A DNA stretch of 64,000 nucleotides, taken from positions 16,295 through 80,294 of the forward strand of contig CAIUQR010000057.1 of NCBI GenBank assembly GCA_903901335.1, given 5' to 3'. The translations under genes were made by a program, and so were the position numbers. The notes beneath the pieces were generated by a model. That model was not told the origin of the DNA. It saw only the letters and a list, made by a program, of their open reading frames with translations, and searched no databases. Source of the DNA: an uncultured delta proteobacterium. GTDB taxonomy: Bacteria > Desulfobacterota > Desulfobulbia > Desulfobulbales > Desulfocapsaceae. Each line of letters starts with the position of its first letter. Positions within the stretch are counted from its first letter, which is position 1. Shown one piece after another: positions 1-8,223 of the stretch.

Positions 1-1641
1 GAACTATACGTCTCCAAAAAAGTGAAGCAGTGGGTGAATCAATCTGTTTCCGTTGACCAAGGCCGTATTAACTCGTGGATTGAACGGTATTGCCAACATC
101 AGAGCATCGTTCTTTCTGACGAGCAGCAGGGATCCGTTGCGGCTATTGCAGGCCTTTCGTTTTCCGTTCTGACTGGCGGTCCAGGAGTTGGCAAGACGAC
201 GACCACCAAGGTCCTTGTGAAACTTCTGCAGGCCATGAACAAACGTGTTGTTCTTGCCGCGCCTACAGGCAGAGCGTCTCAACGCATGACTGAGGTGATT
301 GGAACTGAGGCAAAAACCATTCACCGCTTGCTCGAATGGGCACCTGATAAAAACGGCTTCAAAAAATCCGAGAATGACCCTCTTCGTGTCGAATTTCTGA
401 TTATTGATGAATGCTCCATGCTCGACATCAATCTTGCCGCCTCACTCTTAAAAGCCGTCCCTCAGGATGCGCAGGTGCTCTTTATCGGAGATCCCGACCA
501 ATTGCCGTCTGTTGGAGCCGGAAATGTCTTGTATGATCTCCTTCAGGCATCCTGTGTTCCCAGTTTCAAGTTAACCAAGGTATTCAGGCAGGCGAAAGAG
601 AATTTGATTATCCGTTTTGCCCATGAAATCAATAAAGGGCAGGTGCCAAAGATTGAATCCCCGTTCCATAAGCCTGAATTATGGAAAGAGAAGGTGGGGT
701 GTCAGTTCATTGATGCCGAAGAGGCAACTCAGGAACAATTGCAGTTCTTGGCCCGGGTAAGGTCAGCGATCAAGCATACTGTTACCACTGGCGAGGAACA
801 GATCCTACAAACGGGAGATACATTCACAGGGGTCATGAAGCGAGATGAAGACTCCCTGATGATTGACAGCCTTCTCGTCCAGGAATTTAAGGATGCTCGG
901 GAAATCCATGCACCCATATTTACGATACCTGAGAAGTTCAAACACGTCGATCTGTTGAAGCTTGATCAAGCAAAAGGCGCCATTGCTGAACTGAGGTCTA
1001 TCGTCAAATCCCTGCATCCGTGGTCTGCACTGCATCATGGCCTGACCGGGCTTGACATGGTTCTACGTCTCTATACCAGAACAATCCCTGAATACTTCGG
1101 CAAGGATATTGAGATACAGATTCTTTCTCCCCAAGTCCGGGGTAGTCTGGGAACGCTTAACCTTAATAATGCCATCCAGAAAGCTGTTAATCCTGAACAA
1201 CAGGGGAAAAAAGAAATCAAAATAGGCGATCGTATCTATCGGGTTGGTGACAGGGTCATCCAGACCCGCAACAATTATGACTTGGGTGTGTTCAACGGAG
1301 ATATCGGCAGAATCACGGCCATTGATCTGGAAAACTATTCCTGTCTCATTCAGTTTGGTAAGCAGGCCCCCATTCCATATGAGAGGGAAGACCTCACAGA
1401 GATATCTCTCGCCTACTCGATTACCATTCACAAATCGCAGGGGAGTGAGTTTGATGCGCTGATTATTCCCGTTGCCACACAGCATTTCAAGATGCTTTTC
1501 AGGAATCTGATTTATACGGGATTAACCAGAGCCAAGCAGTTATGTGTTTTTGTCGGGAGCAGGAAGGCATTAGCAATAGCTGTGAAACAGATTGATAACC
1601 GGAAAAGGCAGACTGCATTGAGTTATCTGATTATGAATTGA
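1..1641 (+). CDS. RecD-type DNA helicase/AAA ATPase, 5'-truncated by the window
   Basis: Superfamily 1 helicase of the RecD/RecD2/TraA type. Visible motifs are Walker A GGPGVGKTTT, Walker B LIIDECSMLD, the motif III segment GDPDQLPSVGAGN, the VFRQA motif, the C-terminal IHKSQGSEFD and the final YTGLTRAK motif. The frame is open to base 1 and the GTG at 22 has no obvious ribosome site, so the true start and any N-terminal helix-hairpin-helix region lie upstream. Compared with RecD2, about 120 extra residues sit between the VFRQA region and the ILSPQVRGSLGT segment (roughly bases 690-1,110). The family unwinds DNA 5'-3' in repair or plasmid processing. With no recB/recC next to it, a RecD2-like or mobile-element role is more likely than RecBCD. 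The gene is isolated, with decayed sequence downstream. Confidence 0.85.
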   Translation, partial: ELYVSKKVKQWVNQSVSVDQGRINSWIERYCQHQSIVLSDEQQGSVAAIAGLSFSVLTGGPGVGKTTTTKVLVKLLQAMNKRVVLAAPTGRASQRMTEVIGTEAKTIHRLLEWAPDKNGFKKSENDPLRVEFLIIDECSMLDINLAASLLKAVPQDAQVLFIGDPDQLPSVGAGNVLYDLLQASCVPSFKLTKVFRQAKENLIIRFAHEINKGQVPKIESPFHKPELWKEKVGCQFIDAEEATQEQLQFLARVRSAIKHTVTTGEEQILQTGDTFTGVMKRDEDSLMIDSLLVQEFKDAREIHAPIFTIPEKFKHVDLLKLDQAKGAIAELRSIVKSLHPWSALHHGLTGLDMVLRLYTRTIPEYFGKDIEIQILSPQVRGSLGTLNLNNAIQKAVNPEQQGKKEIKIGDRIYRVGDRVIQTRNNYDLGVFNGDIGRITAIDLENYSCLIQFGKQAPIPYEREDLTEISLAYSITIHKSQGSEFDALIIPVATQHFKMLFRNLIYTGLTRAKQLCVFVGSRKALAIAVKQIDNRKRQTALSYLIMN

Positions 1642-1709
1642 AGGATAAAATCTGTTTGCGAATTCGCCGGGCAAAGAATCAAACAGATGGTTTGTGAAAA
1701 TGGTTTCCC

Positions 1710-2021
1710 ATGGCAAACAGCAAGCATCTTTGCTTTTCCGCTGAACTGCACGCAGCTGTTTTATGCTGGCAAGCTCTTTATGGGGCCGGAACAAAAGAGT
1801 GCTTGAAGAACAGAAAGGCAAATATTAGAGAATGGCTCAAAAATAACTGTAAGGATTTAAAGGGGGAAGCTATCGAGAGACTGGCTACAATTGTAAATCC
1901 AAACCGCCTCAAGAAGGGGGTGCAATCCCTATTTCATGATTTCATAGAAAATAACCTACCACCTGTTAACGCACTATTATTACTAATCTATTTTAAATCT
2001 ATCCACCTCCCTCCTGGGTAG
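1710..2021 (+). CDS. Small hypothetical protein, possibly a fragment
   Basis: A 103-residue frame starting at an ATG. The first ~80 residues look protein-like: a helical ELHAAVLCWQALYG segment, a lysine-rich IREWLKNN segment and ERLATIVNPNRLKKG. The pattern resembles small uncharacterised bacterial proteins that pair a WQALY-type helix with an EWL...NP segment, but I cannot name a family. The last ~20 residues are low complexity and come from AT-rich sequence, so the original 3' end may be lost. There is no clear ribosome-binding site. It lies in the decayed zone after the helicase gene. No function is proposed. Confidence 0.4.
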   Translation: MANSKHLCFSAELHAAVLCWQALYGAGTKECLKNRKANIREWLKNNCKDLKGEAIERLATIVNPNRLKKGVQSLFHDFIENNLPPVNALLLLIYFKSIHLPPG

Positions 2022-2134
2022 GTTATTTAAACCTACCCATCTGTTTAAATTCAAAAACATTCCTTAGTACTGACTCTTTCAGAAACAAGTGCCTTTCTCC
2101 TGGGATACCTCCTTTTTCGCAAAGGATATCGCAT

Positions 2135-2482
2135 TCAGTTCCCTGAGGCTATCCAGTCCTTCTTTGCAAGACTTTCCCTGCCGGCATATATTGAATATGT
2201 CATTGTTTTATCATTATAATATCGATCAAACTCCTCCTTCTTGGCAAGATTTCCGGCTGTTGACTGGTGCCTTTTCCGGTCTCTTTCCTGTTGCAGTTGC
2301 CGGTTATACTCATGGTATTCCCTGTTTTGGTTGCGATACTGCCGCCAGTATGTTGGATTTCTTTTCTGCAAAGCCTGTTGGCTCTCCCTTTTGTTGGCCC
2401 GATAATCAGGATCCGTCTGCAGTTATTCACACTGCCACGCGTTCTTCCTTGCCTGTTGACAGGTCTTGGAACCGCAATTCAT
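2135..2482 (-). pseudogene. Decayed small cysteine/arginine-rich protein gene with in-frame stop
   Basis: Reading leftwards from the ATG at 2482 gives NCGSKTCQQARKNAWQ, then a TAA at 2425-2423. The same frame continues with TDPDYRANKRESQQ and a basic NPTYWRQYRNQN segment to 2135. This arrangement (CxxxxC-type head, ARKNAWQ, DPDYRAN, NPxYWRxYR, then two AKK(E/D) segments) matches a small hypothetical family I recognise as common in Desulfobacterota. The homology continuing across a single stop is the evidence for a pseudogene. The N-terminal cysteine region upstream of 2482 is not recognisable, so the head is probably degraded as well. Function of the family is unknown to me. Confidence 0.55.
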
Positions 2483-2970
2483 GAATAAAATGCCGGTTTT
2501 TCCCCTCAAAACATTTTCAGGGTTGGATAGTTATTGAGGCAGAGAAATGGGACCGGTAGTATGAACGATCATGTGGCCAAGTCGATTGACCCCGAAAACT
2601 TGTGGAAGGCGCTGCTGAAATGGATCAAGCCGCAGCACTCGACAACAGCAGTCATAGGGGTAGAGGCGGGCTCATTCAAAACTAATATAAATAGTGGTAC
2701 GACACGGCTGTCGTCAGTGGTGCGACACGGGTGTCGTATCTACTATATAAAGGAAGGAGAATATATAAACACCCCCTACCCCCTTCGGGGGGGGAGGGGT
2801 AAAAAGATGACATTAAATTATCGTTGGGGTTCAACCTTGACCACAGGATGACGTTTGGAAGTGTGGGTTTGTTTTAATAACCATAGCATTCGAACTCCTG
2901 TTCAAAGCAAAAGTTTGAAAATATCCTTACCCTAAAAAAGAAAAGTTGTACAGAGGTTGTACAAATTGCC
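2483..2970. other. Gene-poor stretch with tandem palindromes and a GC hairpin
   Basis: No convincing gene. A rightward frame exists at 2534-2851, but it runs through the tandem palindromes and a C/G hairpin at about 2771-2800 (ACCCCCTACC...GGGGAGGGGT), so it is probably not coding, although its first 40 residues are not obviously random. A purine-rich AAGGAAGGAG at 2750-2759 next to TATATAA-like sequence would fit the leader of a lost gene. Confidence 0.5.
2693..2738. repeat. Two tandem 23-bp palindromic units (operator-like)
   Basis: Units at 2693-2715 and 2716-2738 share the form AGTGGTRCGACACGGSTGTCGT. Each holds an inverted repeat: ACGACA-N4-TGTCGT in the first and CGACAC-N2-GTGTCG in the second. 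The 23-bp period is about two helical turns, so two dimers would bind the same face. An AT-rich TACTATATAA follows immediately, so the units would overlap a promoter. This is the look of an operator or iteron pair; the gene it served is not recognisable. Confidence 0.5.
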
Positions 2971-3013
2971 AAAAAAATAAAAAAGCACTTAACGTGATAC
3001 ACGCTAAGTGCTT
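2971..3013 (-). terminator. Rho-independent terminator of the tRNA-Lys gene
   Basis: On the minus strand, directly after the tRNA CCA end, AAGCACTTAGCGT pairs with ACGTTAAGTGCTT (13 bp, one G-U type mismatch, 5-nt loop). It is followed by a T-rich tract (TTTTTATTTTTTT). Confidence 0.9.
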
Positions 3014-3021
3014 GATTTATT

Positions 3022-3097
3022 TGGTGGGCCGTCCCGGGATCGAACCGGGGACCTGCTGATTAAGAGTCAGATGCTCTACCGATTGAGCTAACGGCCC
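3022..3097 (-). tRNA. tRNA-Lys (anticodon CTT), CCA encoded
   Basis: On the minus strand the gene begins GGGCCGT and closes with ACGGCCC, discriminator A and encoded CCA, giving a 7-bp acceptor stem. The D arm GCTCAATCGGTAGAGC, anticodon arm CTGACTCTTAATCAG with CTT, and the T arm with GGTTCGATCCC are all canonical. It is a stand-alone transcript with its own promoter and terminator. It also marks the border between the decayed left end and the housekeeping genes, and such a tRNA 3' end is a common integration target; no flanking attachment duplicate is visible in this window. Confidence 0.97.
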
Positions 3098-3121
3098 AGC
3101 TCTTTGGCATTGGCTGTGCCC

Positions 3122-3150
3122 TCTATAGCATAGACGGGCCGATCAGTCAA
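3122..3150 (-). promoter_or_regulatory. Sigma-70 promoter of tRNA-Lys
   Basis: On the minus strand TTGACT (3150-3145), a 17-bp spacer, then TATAGA (3127-3122). Transcription would start a short distance before the tRNA 5' end at 3097. Confidence 0.75.
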
Positions 3151-3205
3151 GCCGGAACAACATAGTCCTCTCCGATAAGAGAAGAACGAATTTTTCTCCC
3201 TACGC

Positions 3206-5473
3206 CTATCGGTAATACAGGTTCGGGCTGCCCATAGTTAAGAGGGATTTATGGAGGTTGCGCCGGAACTCCCGGCGATCCCAGATCCCCTGGATATGCC
3301 CCCGTTTCAGCGCGTTTCTGGCCGAATGGTAATCCGGCGGGATATCGACGCCGGTCGTTTCCCGGATGACCCTGGGGCCTGCGAATCCGACCCGGCTGGA
3401 GCGGATCGCGAACTGGTAGGGCGAGCAACCCAGGAAAGACGCGACCGGTCCGGCATAGGAGTTATTATCATAGACGACAATATAGAGGCCTCCGGCGTCG
3501 ATATATTCCCGGACGGCCATCGTGCACTTCGGCATCTGGGTGACCCCAAGGGTCCCCTCCTGGATCCGGATGCCGCCGGTGGTATGGATATAGGCGAGCA
3601 GCGGGCGTTTCTTGCGTTTGGCCAGCGCACAGGCCCGGACGAATTTCTCTCCCTCGGCGGAGCCGACGGTGCCATTCCGGAAATCCGAATAGAGCATGGC
3701 CACCACGATCTGGATTCCGTCGATCTCGGCGGTAAAGGTCATATTGCCGGAATTTTTACCGGTTTTATCTTTGGACTGCTGCAGCCGTTCGTCAAAACCG
3801 GTATACTTCAACGGGTTGTACGATGATATCCTGGTGTTGAAAAATCTGATCGAACCGGGATCAAAGAGATTTTCCAGATACCACTGGTATTCGAGCGGAA
3901 AGTGATGGCCGCAGGTCTCGCAGACCCCGGAGAACTCGCCGTACAGATCGGGAACCCAGAGATCCTTGCAGCCGTATTTCTCGGCATTCGGGCAGGTGAC
4001 CGTCCGGTCCTCGTTGGCCAAGGGGCTTGTATAGGTGTCTGTCAGCTCCAGCGGATCGGCGCGTTTTGCACCGGCCAGGGCGCCCTCGGCGTAGACCATC
4101 TGCCGGGTCGGTTTCTTTTTGCTCTTCTTATCCAGGAAATCGGCGATGGCGGAAATCGGTTCGGTGATCCGCTTCAGGATGACGGAACCCTCGCCGGAGA
4201 CATCCTTGATGACCTTATGGACCTGCCGTTTGTGGTTTTTCAGGACATCGTAGCGGATGTTATAGTAGAGTCGTTCGGCCTTTTCTTTGAGCAGCCTGGG
4301 AAAATCTATCATCGGGTTCGTTTTGCTGGTGAACCCCTGGGTAGCCATGCCCAGATACTTCTTCGAACGATCGGCGAGCAGACGCCGGATCTCTTTGGAA
4401 TTCAGATCCCACGGGATTTCCACCTGGAGTTCATGGTCCTCGCTTTTGGCCTTTTTGCGCCGGAATTCCCAGGTCCTGAGGGCCCGAAAACTCTTGGTGG
4501 ACAGGACGACCTTGTCGGTGGCGGAGAGCATTTCGGAACGGATCCGGGCGAAAAAGGCGAAATCGTCTCTCCGGGCGCCCAGGGGCGGTTCCTGGATAAT
4601 CCGGTCGATGGTGCCGAGTTGAAGATTGTCTACCGCGGTCAGTTTCAACCTCTCGGCGCAGACCTCGATCAGCTCCTTCGGCACCTTGGCGCCTTCCTTG
4701 ACCCGGCCCTCAATGGCCGCCGCCCCCTCGGGTGAGATGACCGAGTAGTATCCATGGGTGACCATCATCCGGTAATCCGATAATCCCACAGCCTCGGCGC
4801 CGCCGGAGCCGCCCTCGGAGATCATTGAGATCATCGGTACCCGCAGCTTAGTCATCGCATAAATATTACGGGCGATCTGCTGGGCTGCGCCCGGGTATTC
4901 CTCCACCGGATAGGAGCCGGGGGTGAAGATATAGAAGTGGATCGGGATACCCTCGGTCTCCGCAACCTTCATATAACGGAGGGCCTTCTCATTGCCCTCG
5001 GGCCGGCAGGAGCCGCCGTTTCTGAATTCCTCCCCATGGCCCTTCTCCTGCCCGATGACCATGACCGAGGCGGTATAGGGCTTGTTCCTGATCCGCCGGA
5101 CAATGGTGGCCTTGGCGCAGATCATGGCCGGATCGATATTGGCGTCCGCCTCGCCGCCCAGCTCCGTATAATCCTCGTAGACATTCTCCAGGATATCCTT
5201 CAGGCTGAAACGCTGGGAGCTGCGGACGATCCGGACCCTCTCCATCGGGGTCAGCTGTTCTTCCGCCCGTTCTTCCAGGAAACTGATCGAATCGTCCAGT
5301 TTGCCGATCTCGCCCGCCAACTGGTCTTCGGTGTGGTCATAGATGGTTTGTTTCAGCCGGTTGCAGGTCTCTTTGAAGCCGTCCAGATTTCCCCAGTTGG
5401 AGAAATCCTTGAGCTGGATCAGGTAGTTGATCCGTTCTTCAATCTTTAAGAGCTTTTTTAGTTGTTCTTTCAT
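3206..5473 (-). CDS. Acetyl-CoA carboxylase carboxyltransferase, fused alpha-beta subunit
   Basis: A 755-residue single chain that joins the two carboxyltransferase subunits normally made as AccA and AccD. Residues ~90-330 are the alpha-type half with the crotonase-fold signature SEGGSGGAEAVG (219-230) and SVISPEGAA. The beta-type half from ~480 starts with a zinc ribbon whose four cysteines are C494, C502, C518 and C521, and carries HTTGGIRIQEG. The enzyme moves CO2 from carboxybiotin to acetyl-CoA to make malonyl-CoA for fatty acid synthesis. ATG start at 5473, 34 nt after accC, with no strong ribosome site. The order alpha-then-beta and the ~150-residue basic linker are unlike E. coli. A propionyl-CoA or other acyl-CoA substrate cannot be excluded from sequence alone. 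Confidence 0.9.
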   Translation of the reverse strand: MKEQLKKLLKIEERINYLIQLKDFSNWGNLDGFKETCNRLKQTIYDHTEDQLAGEIGKLDDSISFLEERAEEQLTPMERVRIVRSSQRFSLKDILENVYEDYTELGGEADANIDPAMICAKATIVRRIRNKPYTASVMVIGQEKGHGEEFRNGGSCRPEGNEKALRYMKVAETEGIPIHFYIFTPGSYPVEEYPGAAQQIARNIYAMTKLRVPMISMISEGGSGGAEAVGLSDYRMMVTHGYYSVISPEGAAAIEGRVKEGAKVPKELIEVCAERLKLTAVDNLQLGTIDRIIQEPPLGARRDDFAFFARIRSEMLSATDKVVLSTKSFRALRTWEFRRKKAKSEDHELQVEIPWDLNSKEIRRLLADRSKKYLGMATQGFTSKTNPMIDFPRLLKEKAERLYYNIRYDVLKNHKRQVHKVIKDVSGEGSVILKRITEPISAIADFLDKKSKKKPTRQMVYAEGALAGAKRADPLELTDTYTSPLANEDRTVTCPNAEKYGCKDLWVPDLYGEFSGVCETCGHHFPLEYQWYLENLFDPGSIRFFNTRISSYNPLKYTGFDERLQQSKDKTGKNSGNMTFTAEIDGIQIVVAMLYSDFRNGTVGSAEGEKFVRACALAKRKKRPLLAYIHTTGGIRIQEGTLGVTQMPKCTMAVREYIDAGGLYIVVYDNNSYAGPVASFLGCSPYQFAIRSSRVGFAGPRVIRETTGVDIPPDYHSARNALKRGHIQGIWDRREFRRNLHKSLLTMGSPNLYYR

Positions 5474-5507
5474 AGTGAGAGTGTTTCGTCCACGGCGGTT
5501 GGGAGGA

Positions 5508-6911
5508 TCAGAATGCCAGCAGGCGATCCAGGTTGTTTTTCAGATAAGTCAGATTGGTGACAATCGGGCGGCTGCCTGCGTCGTGGCCCTGGATGACGAT
5601 TTCATCGATAAAGCGGGCCGCCCGCTGCTTCGCCTCGTCCATGGAATCTCCCCAGACGAGCGCCAGGGCCAGGTTCGGATCGTAGTCGCTGGGGATCGGA
5701 TAGGGCCGGTCCGAGGGAACATGGGTGTAGACCGCCGACCAGTCATAACGGGGGATCGTGAACGTGGTGATAGTACCGATCCAGGGAGCGAACCCGCGTC
5801 TGGGGTCTTCAGCGACGATCCGCAGCTCGATTGCCGCACCCTGGAAGGTGATGGCCTTCTGTTTGTAGCCGATCTTCTCGCCTAGGGCCAGCCGGATCTG
5901 TTCGCGGATCAGGTTCGGATGTTTGCCGTGCAGGTAGCTGATCCGGGCCGAGACGTCGTTTTCAACCTGAATCCGGGTGTTTACTTCCAGGAGATAAGGT
6001 TCGCCCGAGCGGGTGACGATCCATTCCCAGGTCCCGACGTTATCATAATTGACATGATTTGCCAGTTTCAACGAGTATTCGACGATCTTCTCCAGGACCT
6101 TCTGCTCGTCGAAGTCGTAGGCGAAGCAGGAGCTGTGGAAGCCCGGCGCCGCCTCGACCCGTTTCTGACGGCCGGTGGACTGGATCGTGCAGTTCCGGGA
6201 ATTAAAATGGATGCGTTCGCCATGCCGGGAACAGACCAGCTGGACCTCCAGGTGGTTATAATCGCGCAGGCACTGTTCGATCAGGACGCCGCCGTCGCCG
6301 AACTGGCGTTTGGCGTAATTCTGCACCTGACGGTAGATCCGGCGGAACTGCTCGATTTCCTTGACCTCTTCAATGCCCATGCCCCCGCCGCCGGCCGCCG
6401 CCTTCACGAGGATCGACGGGTCGGAGATCCCCTGGTTGATCTGGTTTTCCAGGAGGCCCGCGGCTATCTCTTCCGCCTCCATTTCGTTGTAGATCGGGGC
6501 ATCGGTGCCGGGGATGGTCGGGATGCCGAGGGAATTGGCGACCCTTTTGGTATTGATCTTATCACCAAGGTCCCTGATGACCTCCCAGTTCGGGCCGATG
6601 AAGGTCAGCGCCCGGTCGCGGACCGTTACGCGTCTGGCAAAACGGTAATCTTCCGAGAAAAAGCCGTAACCGGGGTGGATGGCCGTGCAGTGGGTGTGGT
6701 CGGCAACCGACAGGATATCATTGGGGTCGGTATAACTGGTGATCCGCCAGGCATTCTGGCCCTCGCCGCTGGTGATGTTGCGCCGGACATGTTCCGAGTC
6801 CCGGTCGGGCTCTGTGTAGACCACGGCATACTCAAGGCCGAGATCTTTGCATGCATCCATGATCCGAATCGCAATTTCACCCCGATTCGCAATGAGAACC
6901 TTTCCGTCCAA
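5508..6911 (-). CDS. accC: Biotin carboxylase (acetyl-CoA carboxylase subunit)
   Basis: A 467-residue ATP-grasp biotin carboxylase that carboxylates biotin on its carrier protein with ATP and bicarbonate. The N-terminal LIANRGEIAIRI, the HPGYGFFSED segment (79-88), the glycine-rich ATP loop KAAAGGGGMG (170-179) and the catalytic EVNTRIQVE segment are present. In the last one the usual final H is N (EVNTRIQVEN), a change worth noting but not obviously inactivating. The start is a TTG at 6911, with GCGAGGGA eight bases upstream. It precedes the fused carboxyltransferase gene in an operon. No biotin carboxyl carrier protein or biotin ligase gene lies in the window, so the carrier must be elsewhere. 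Confidence 0.93.
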   Translation of the reverse strand: MDGKVLIANRGEIAIRIMDACKDLGLEYAVVYTEPDRDSEHVRRNITSGEGQNAWRITSYTDPNDILSVADHTHCTAIHPGYGFFSEDYRFARRVTVRDRALTFIGPNWEVIRDLGDKINTKRVANSLGIPTIPGTDAPIYNEMEAEEIAAGLLENQINQGISDPSILVKAAAGGGGMGIEEVKEIEQFRRIYRQVQNYAKRQFGDGGVLIEQCLRDYNHLEVQLVCSRHGERIHFNSRNCTIQSTGRQKRVEAAPGFHSSCFAYDFDEQKVLEKIVEYSLKLANHVNYDNVGTWEWIVTRSGEPYLLEVNTRIQVENDVSARISYLHGKHPNLIREQIRLALGEKIGYKQKAITFQGAAIELRIVAEDPRRGFAPWIGTITTFTIPRYDWSAVYTHVPSDRPYPIPSDYDPNLALALVWGDSMDEAKQRAARFIDEIVIQGHDAGSRPIVTNLTYLKNNLDRLLAF

Positions 6912-7332
6912 GCTATTCCCTCGCTGGTAATTTTCTCTTCAGGCAACTTTGAAAAACCTTTTCATAGTTGCCTTCATTTCCGATGATTCTTCCGGACCGA
7001 TACACCACACAAGATGATACCGGAACGACTCTTAAATCCTCCTACTATAGTCATACCGTCGTTATTAGCAAAGCAAAATAATTTTCCGATTTGTAATTGC
7101 CGGTTTTTATGGTAGAACTTGCACGAGGACAGGATGGTTCCACAGCCCGCAGTCATGGGCAGGGCCCGGGCGAGGTGTTCAGGGTCCTTGCAATTTCCGG
7201 CAGGTATCCTTAAATTTTCAACTCCCGGCAGGTTCCGGTTCCAAGTCGAGAGACAGGGGGGCCGTATCGTGGGCCCGCCGTGCAGGCGAAATCGCTGATT
7301 TTTTGAAATCCAATAACGATCTTACAGCAAGA
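6912..7332. other. Divergent intergenic region between accC and the corC-like gene
   Basis: No gene found. On the minus strand, TTTGCT (7072-7067), 17 bp, then TATAGT (7049-7044) is a weak promoter candidate for accC. The right half is GC-rich, with no clear promoter for the corC-like gene. Confidence 0.4.
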
Positions 7333-8223
7333 ATGAATACAGAAGACGAAAACATACCCGGAGCGCCCGGACCGGCGGCGAAAAAAGGGATCGTGCGGCG
7401 GATCATGGACCTGCTGTCACTGGACCGGTCACCGGAAACCACCGAGGCACTGGAGCTTGAAATTCAGGAACTCCTGGAGGAAGGGGAAGAGCATGGGTTG
7501 ATCTCCAGCCTCGAAGAGAAGATGATCAATTCGATCTTCGACTTTCGGGATACGCTGGCAGCCGAGATCATGACTCCGGCAGCCGAGATTGTCAGCTTCG
7601 AGGTGTCCGTGAGCGTTGGTGCCCTGGTTACGGCAGTGATTGAAGAGGGCTTTACCCGGATGCCGATTTACCGGGGCAACCCGGACGGGATTATCGGTAT
7701 CCTCCATGTCAAGGATCTGCTGAAGATCTGCGCCCAGCCTGCAGGAGGCGTCTTTGCCCTGGAGGACCACCTGAAGCCGGCCTATTTTATCACGGAGAAC
7801 AAACCGGTGGTTGAACTCCTGAAGGGGTTTAAAAAGCGGAAGACCCATATGGCCCTGGTCACCGATGAATTCGGCACGGTCCGGGGGCTGATCACCCTCG
7901 AGGATGTTATCGAAGAGATCGTCGGTGAGATCGATGATGAATACGATACCGAACGGGACAGCGTCGAAGAAATAAGCGAGAACACGGTTGTTGTCCATGC
8001 CCGGGTCGATGTCGAGGAGGTCGAGGAGCGCTTTCATGTCGCCCTGCCGGAAGGACCCTATGAATCCATCGGCGGCCTGGTGATCCATACCCTCGGCCGT
8101 CTGGCTGTGGCCGGTGACACGATCGAGATCGGCAATCTTCAATTTGTGGTGAAGGGGGCGAGCAAGCGGCATATTAAGATGGTCGAGATTACCCGTCTGC
8201 CGGGAGAGGAAAAACAAGGATGA
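7333..8223 (+). CDS. CBS-pair/CorC-HlyC-type cytoplasmic protein
   Basis: About 296 residues from the ATG at 7333 (a TTG at 7303 would add ten). Two CBS domains carry AAEIMTPAAEIVSF and MALVTDEFGTVRGLITLEDV. They are followed by the acidic EIVGEIDDEYD linker and a C-terminal CorC_HlyC domain ending in the IEIGNLQFVVKG type. There is no DUF21 membrane domain, so this is the short CorC form rather than a membrane-bound homologue. CorC proteins are linked to Mg2+/Co2+ efflux and are very often found beside lnt. Here the TGA overlaps the lnt ATG by 4 nt, giving translational coupling. Function in ion export is known only by family. Confidence 0.9.
   Translation: MNTEDENIPGAPGPAAKKGIVRRIMDLLSLDRSPETTEALELEIQELLEEGEEHGLISSLEEKMINSIFDFRDTLAAEIMTPAAEIVSFEVSVSVGALVTAVIEEGFTRMPIYRGNPDGIIGILHVKDLLKICAQPAGGVFALEDHLKPAYFITENKPVVELLKGFKKRKTHMALVTDEFGTVRGLITLEDVIEEIVGEIDDEYDTERDSVEEISENTVVVHARVDVEEVEERFHVALPEGPYESIGGLVIHTLGRLAVAGDTIEIGNLQFVVKGASKRHIKMVEITRLPGEEKQG

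Noticed and set aside
2534..2851. Rightward frame through the tandem palindromes
   Set aside because: Most of it is regulatory-type palindrome and hairpin sequence; only the first ~40 codons could be a relic.
5919..6986. Long rightward frame opposite accC
   Set aside because: Antisense of accC in GC-rich sequence; no ribosome site or recognisable domain.
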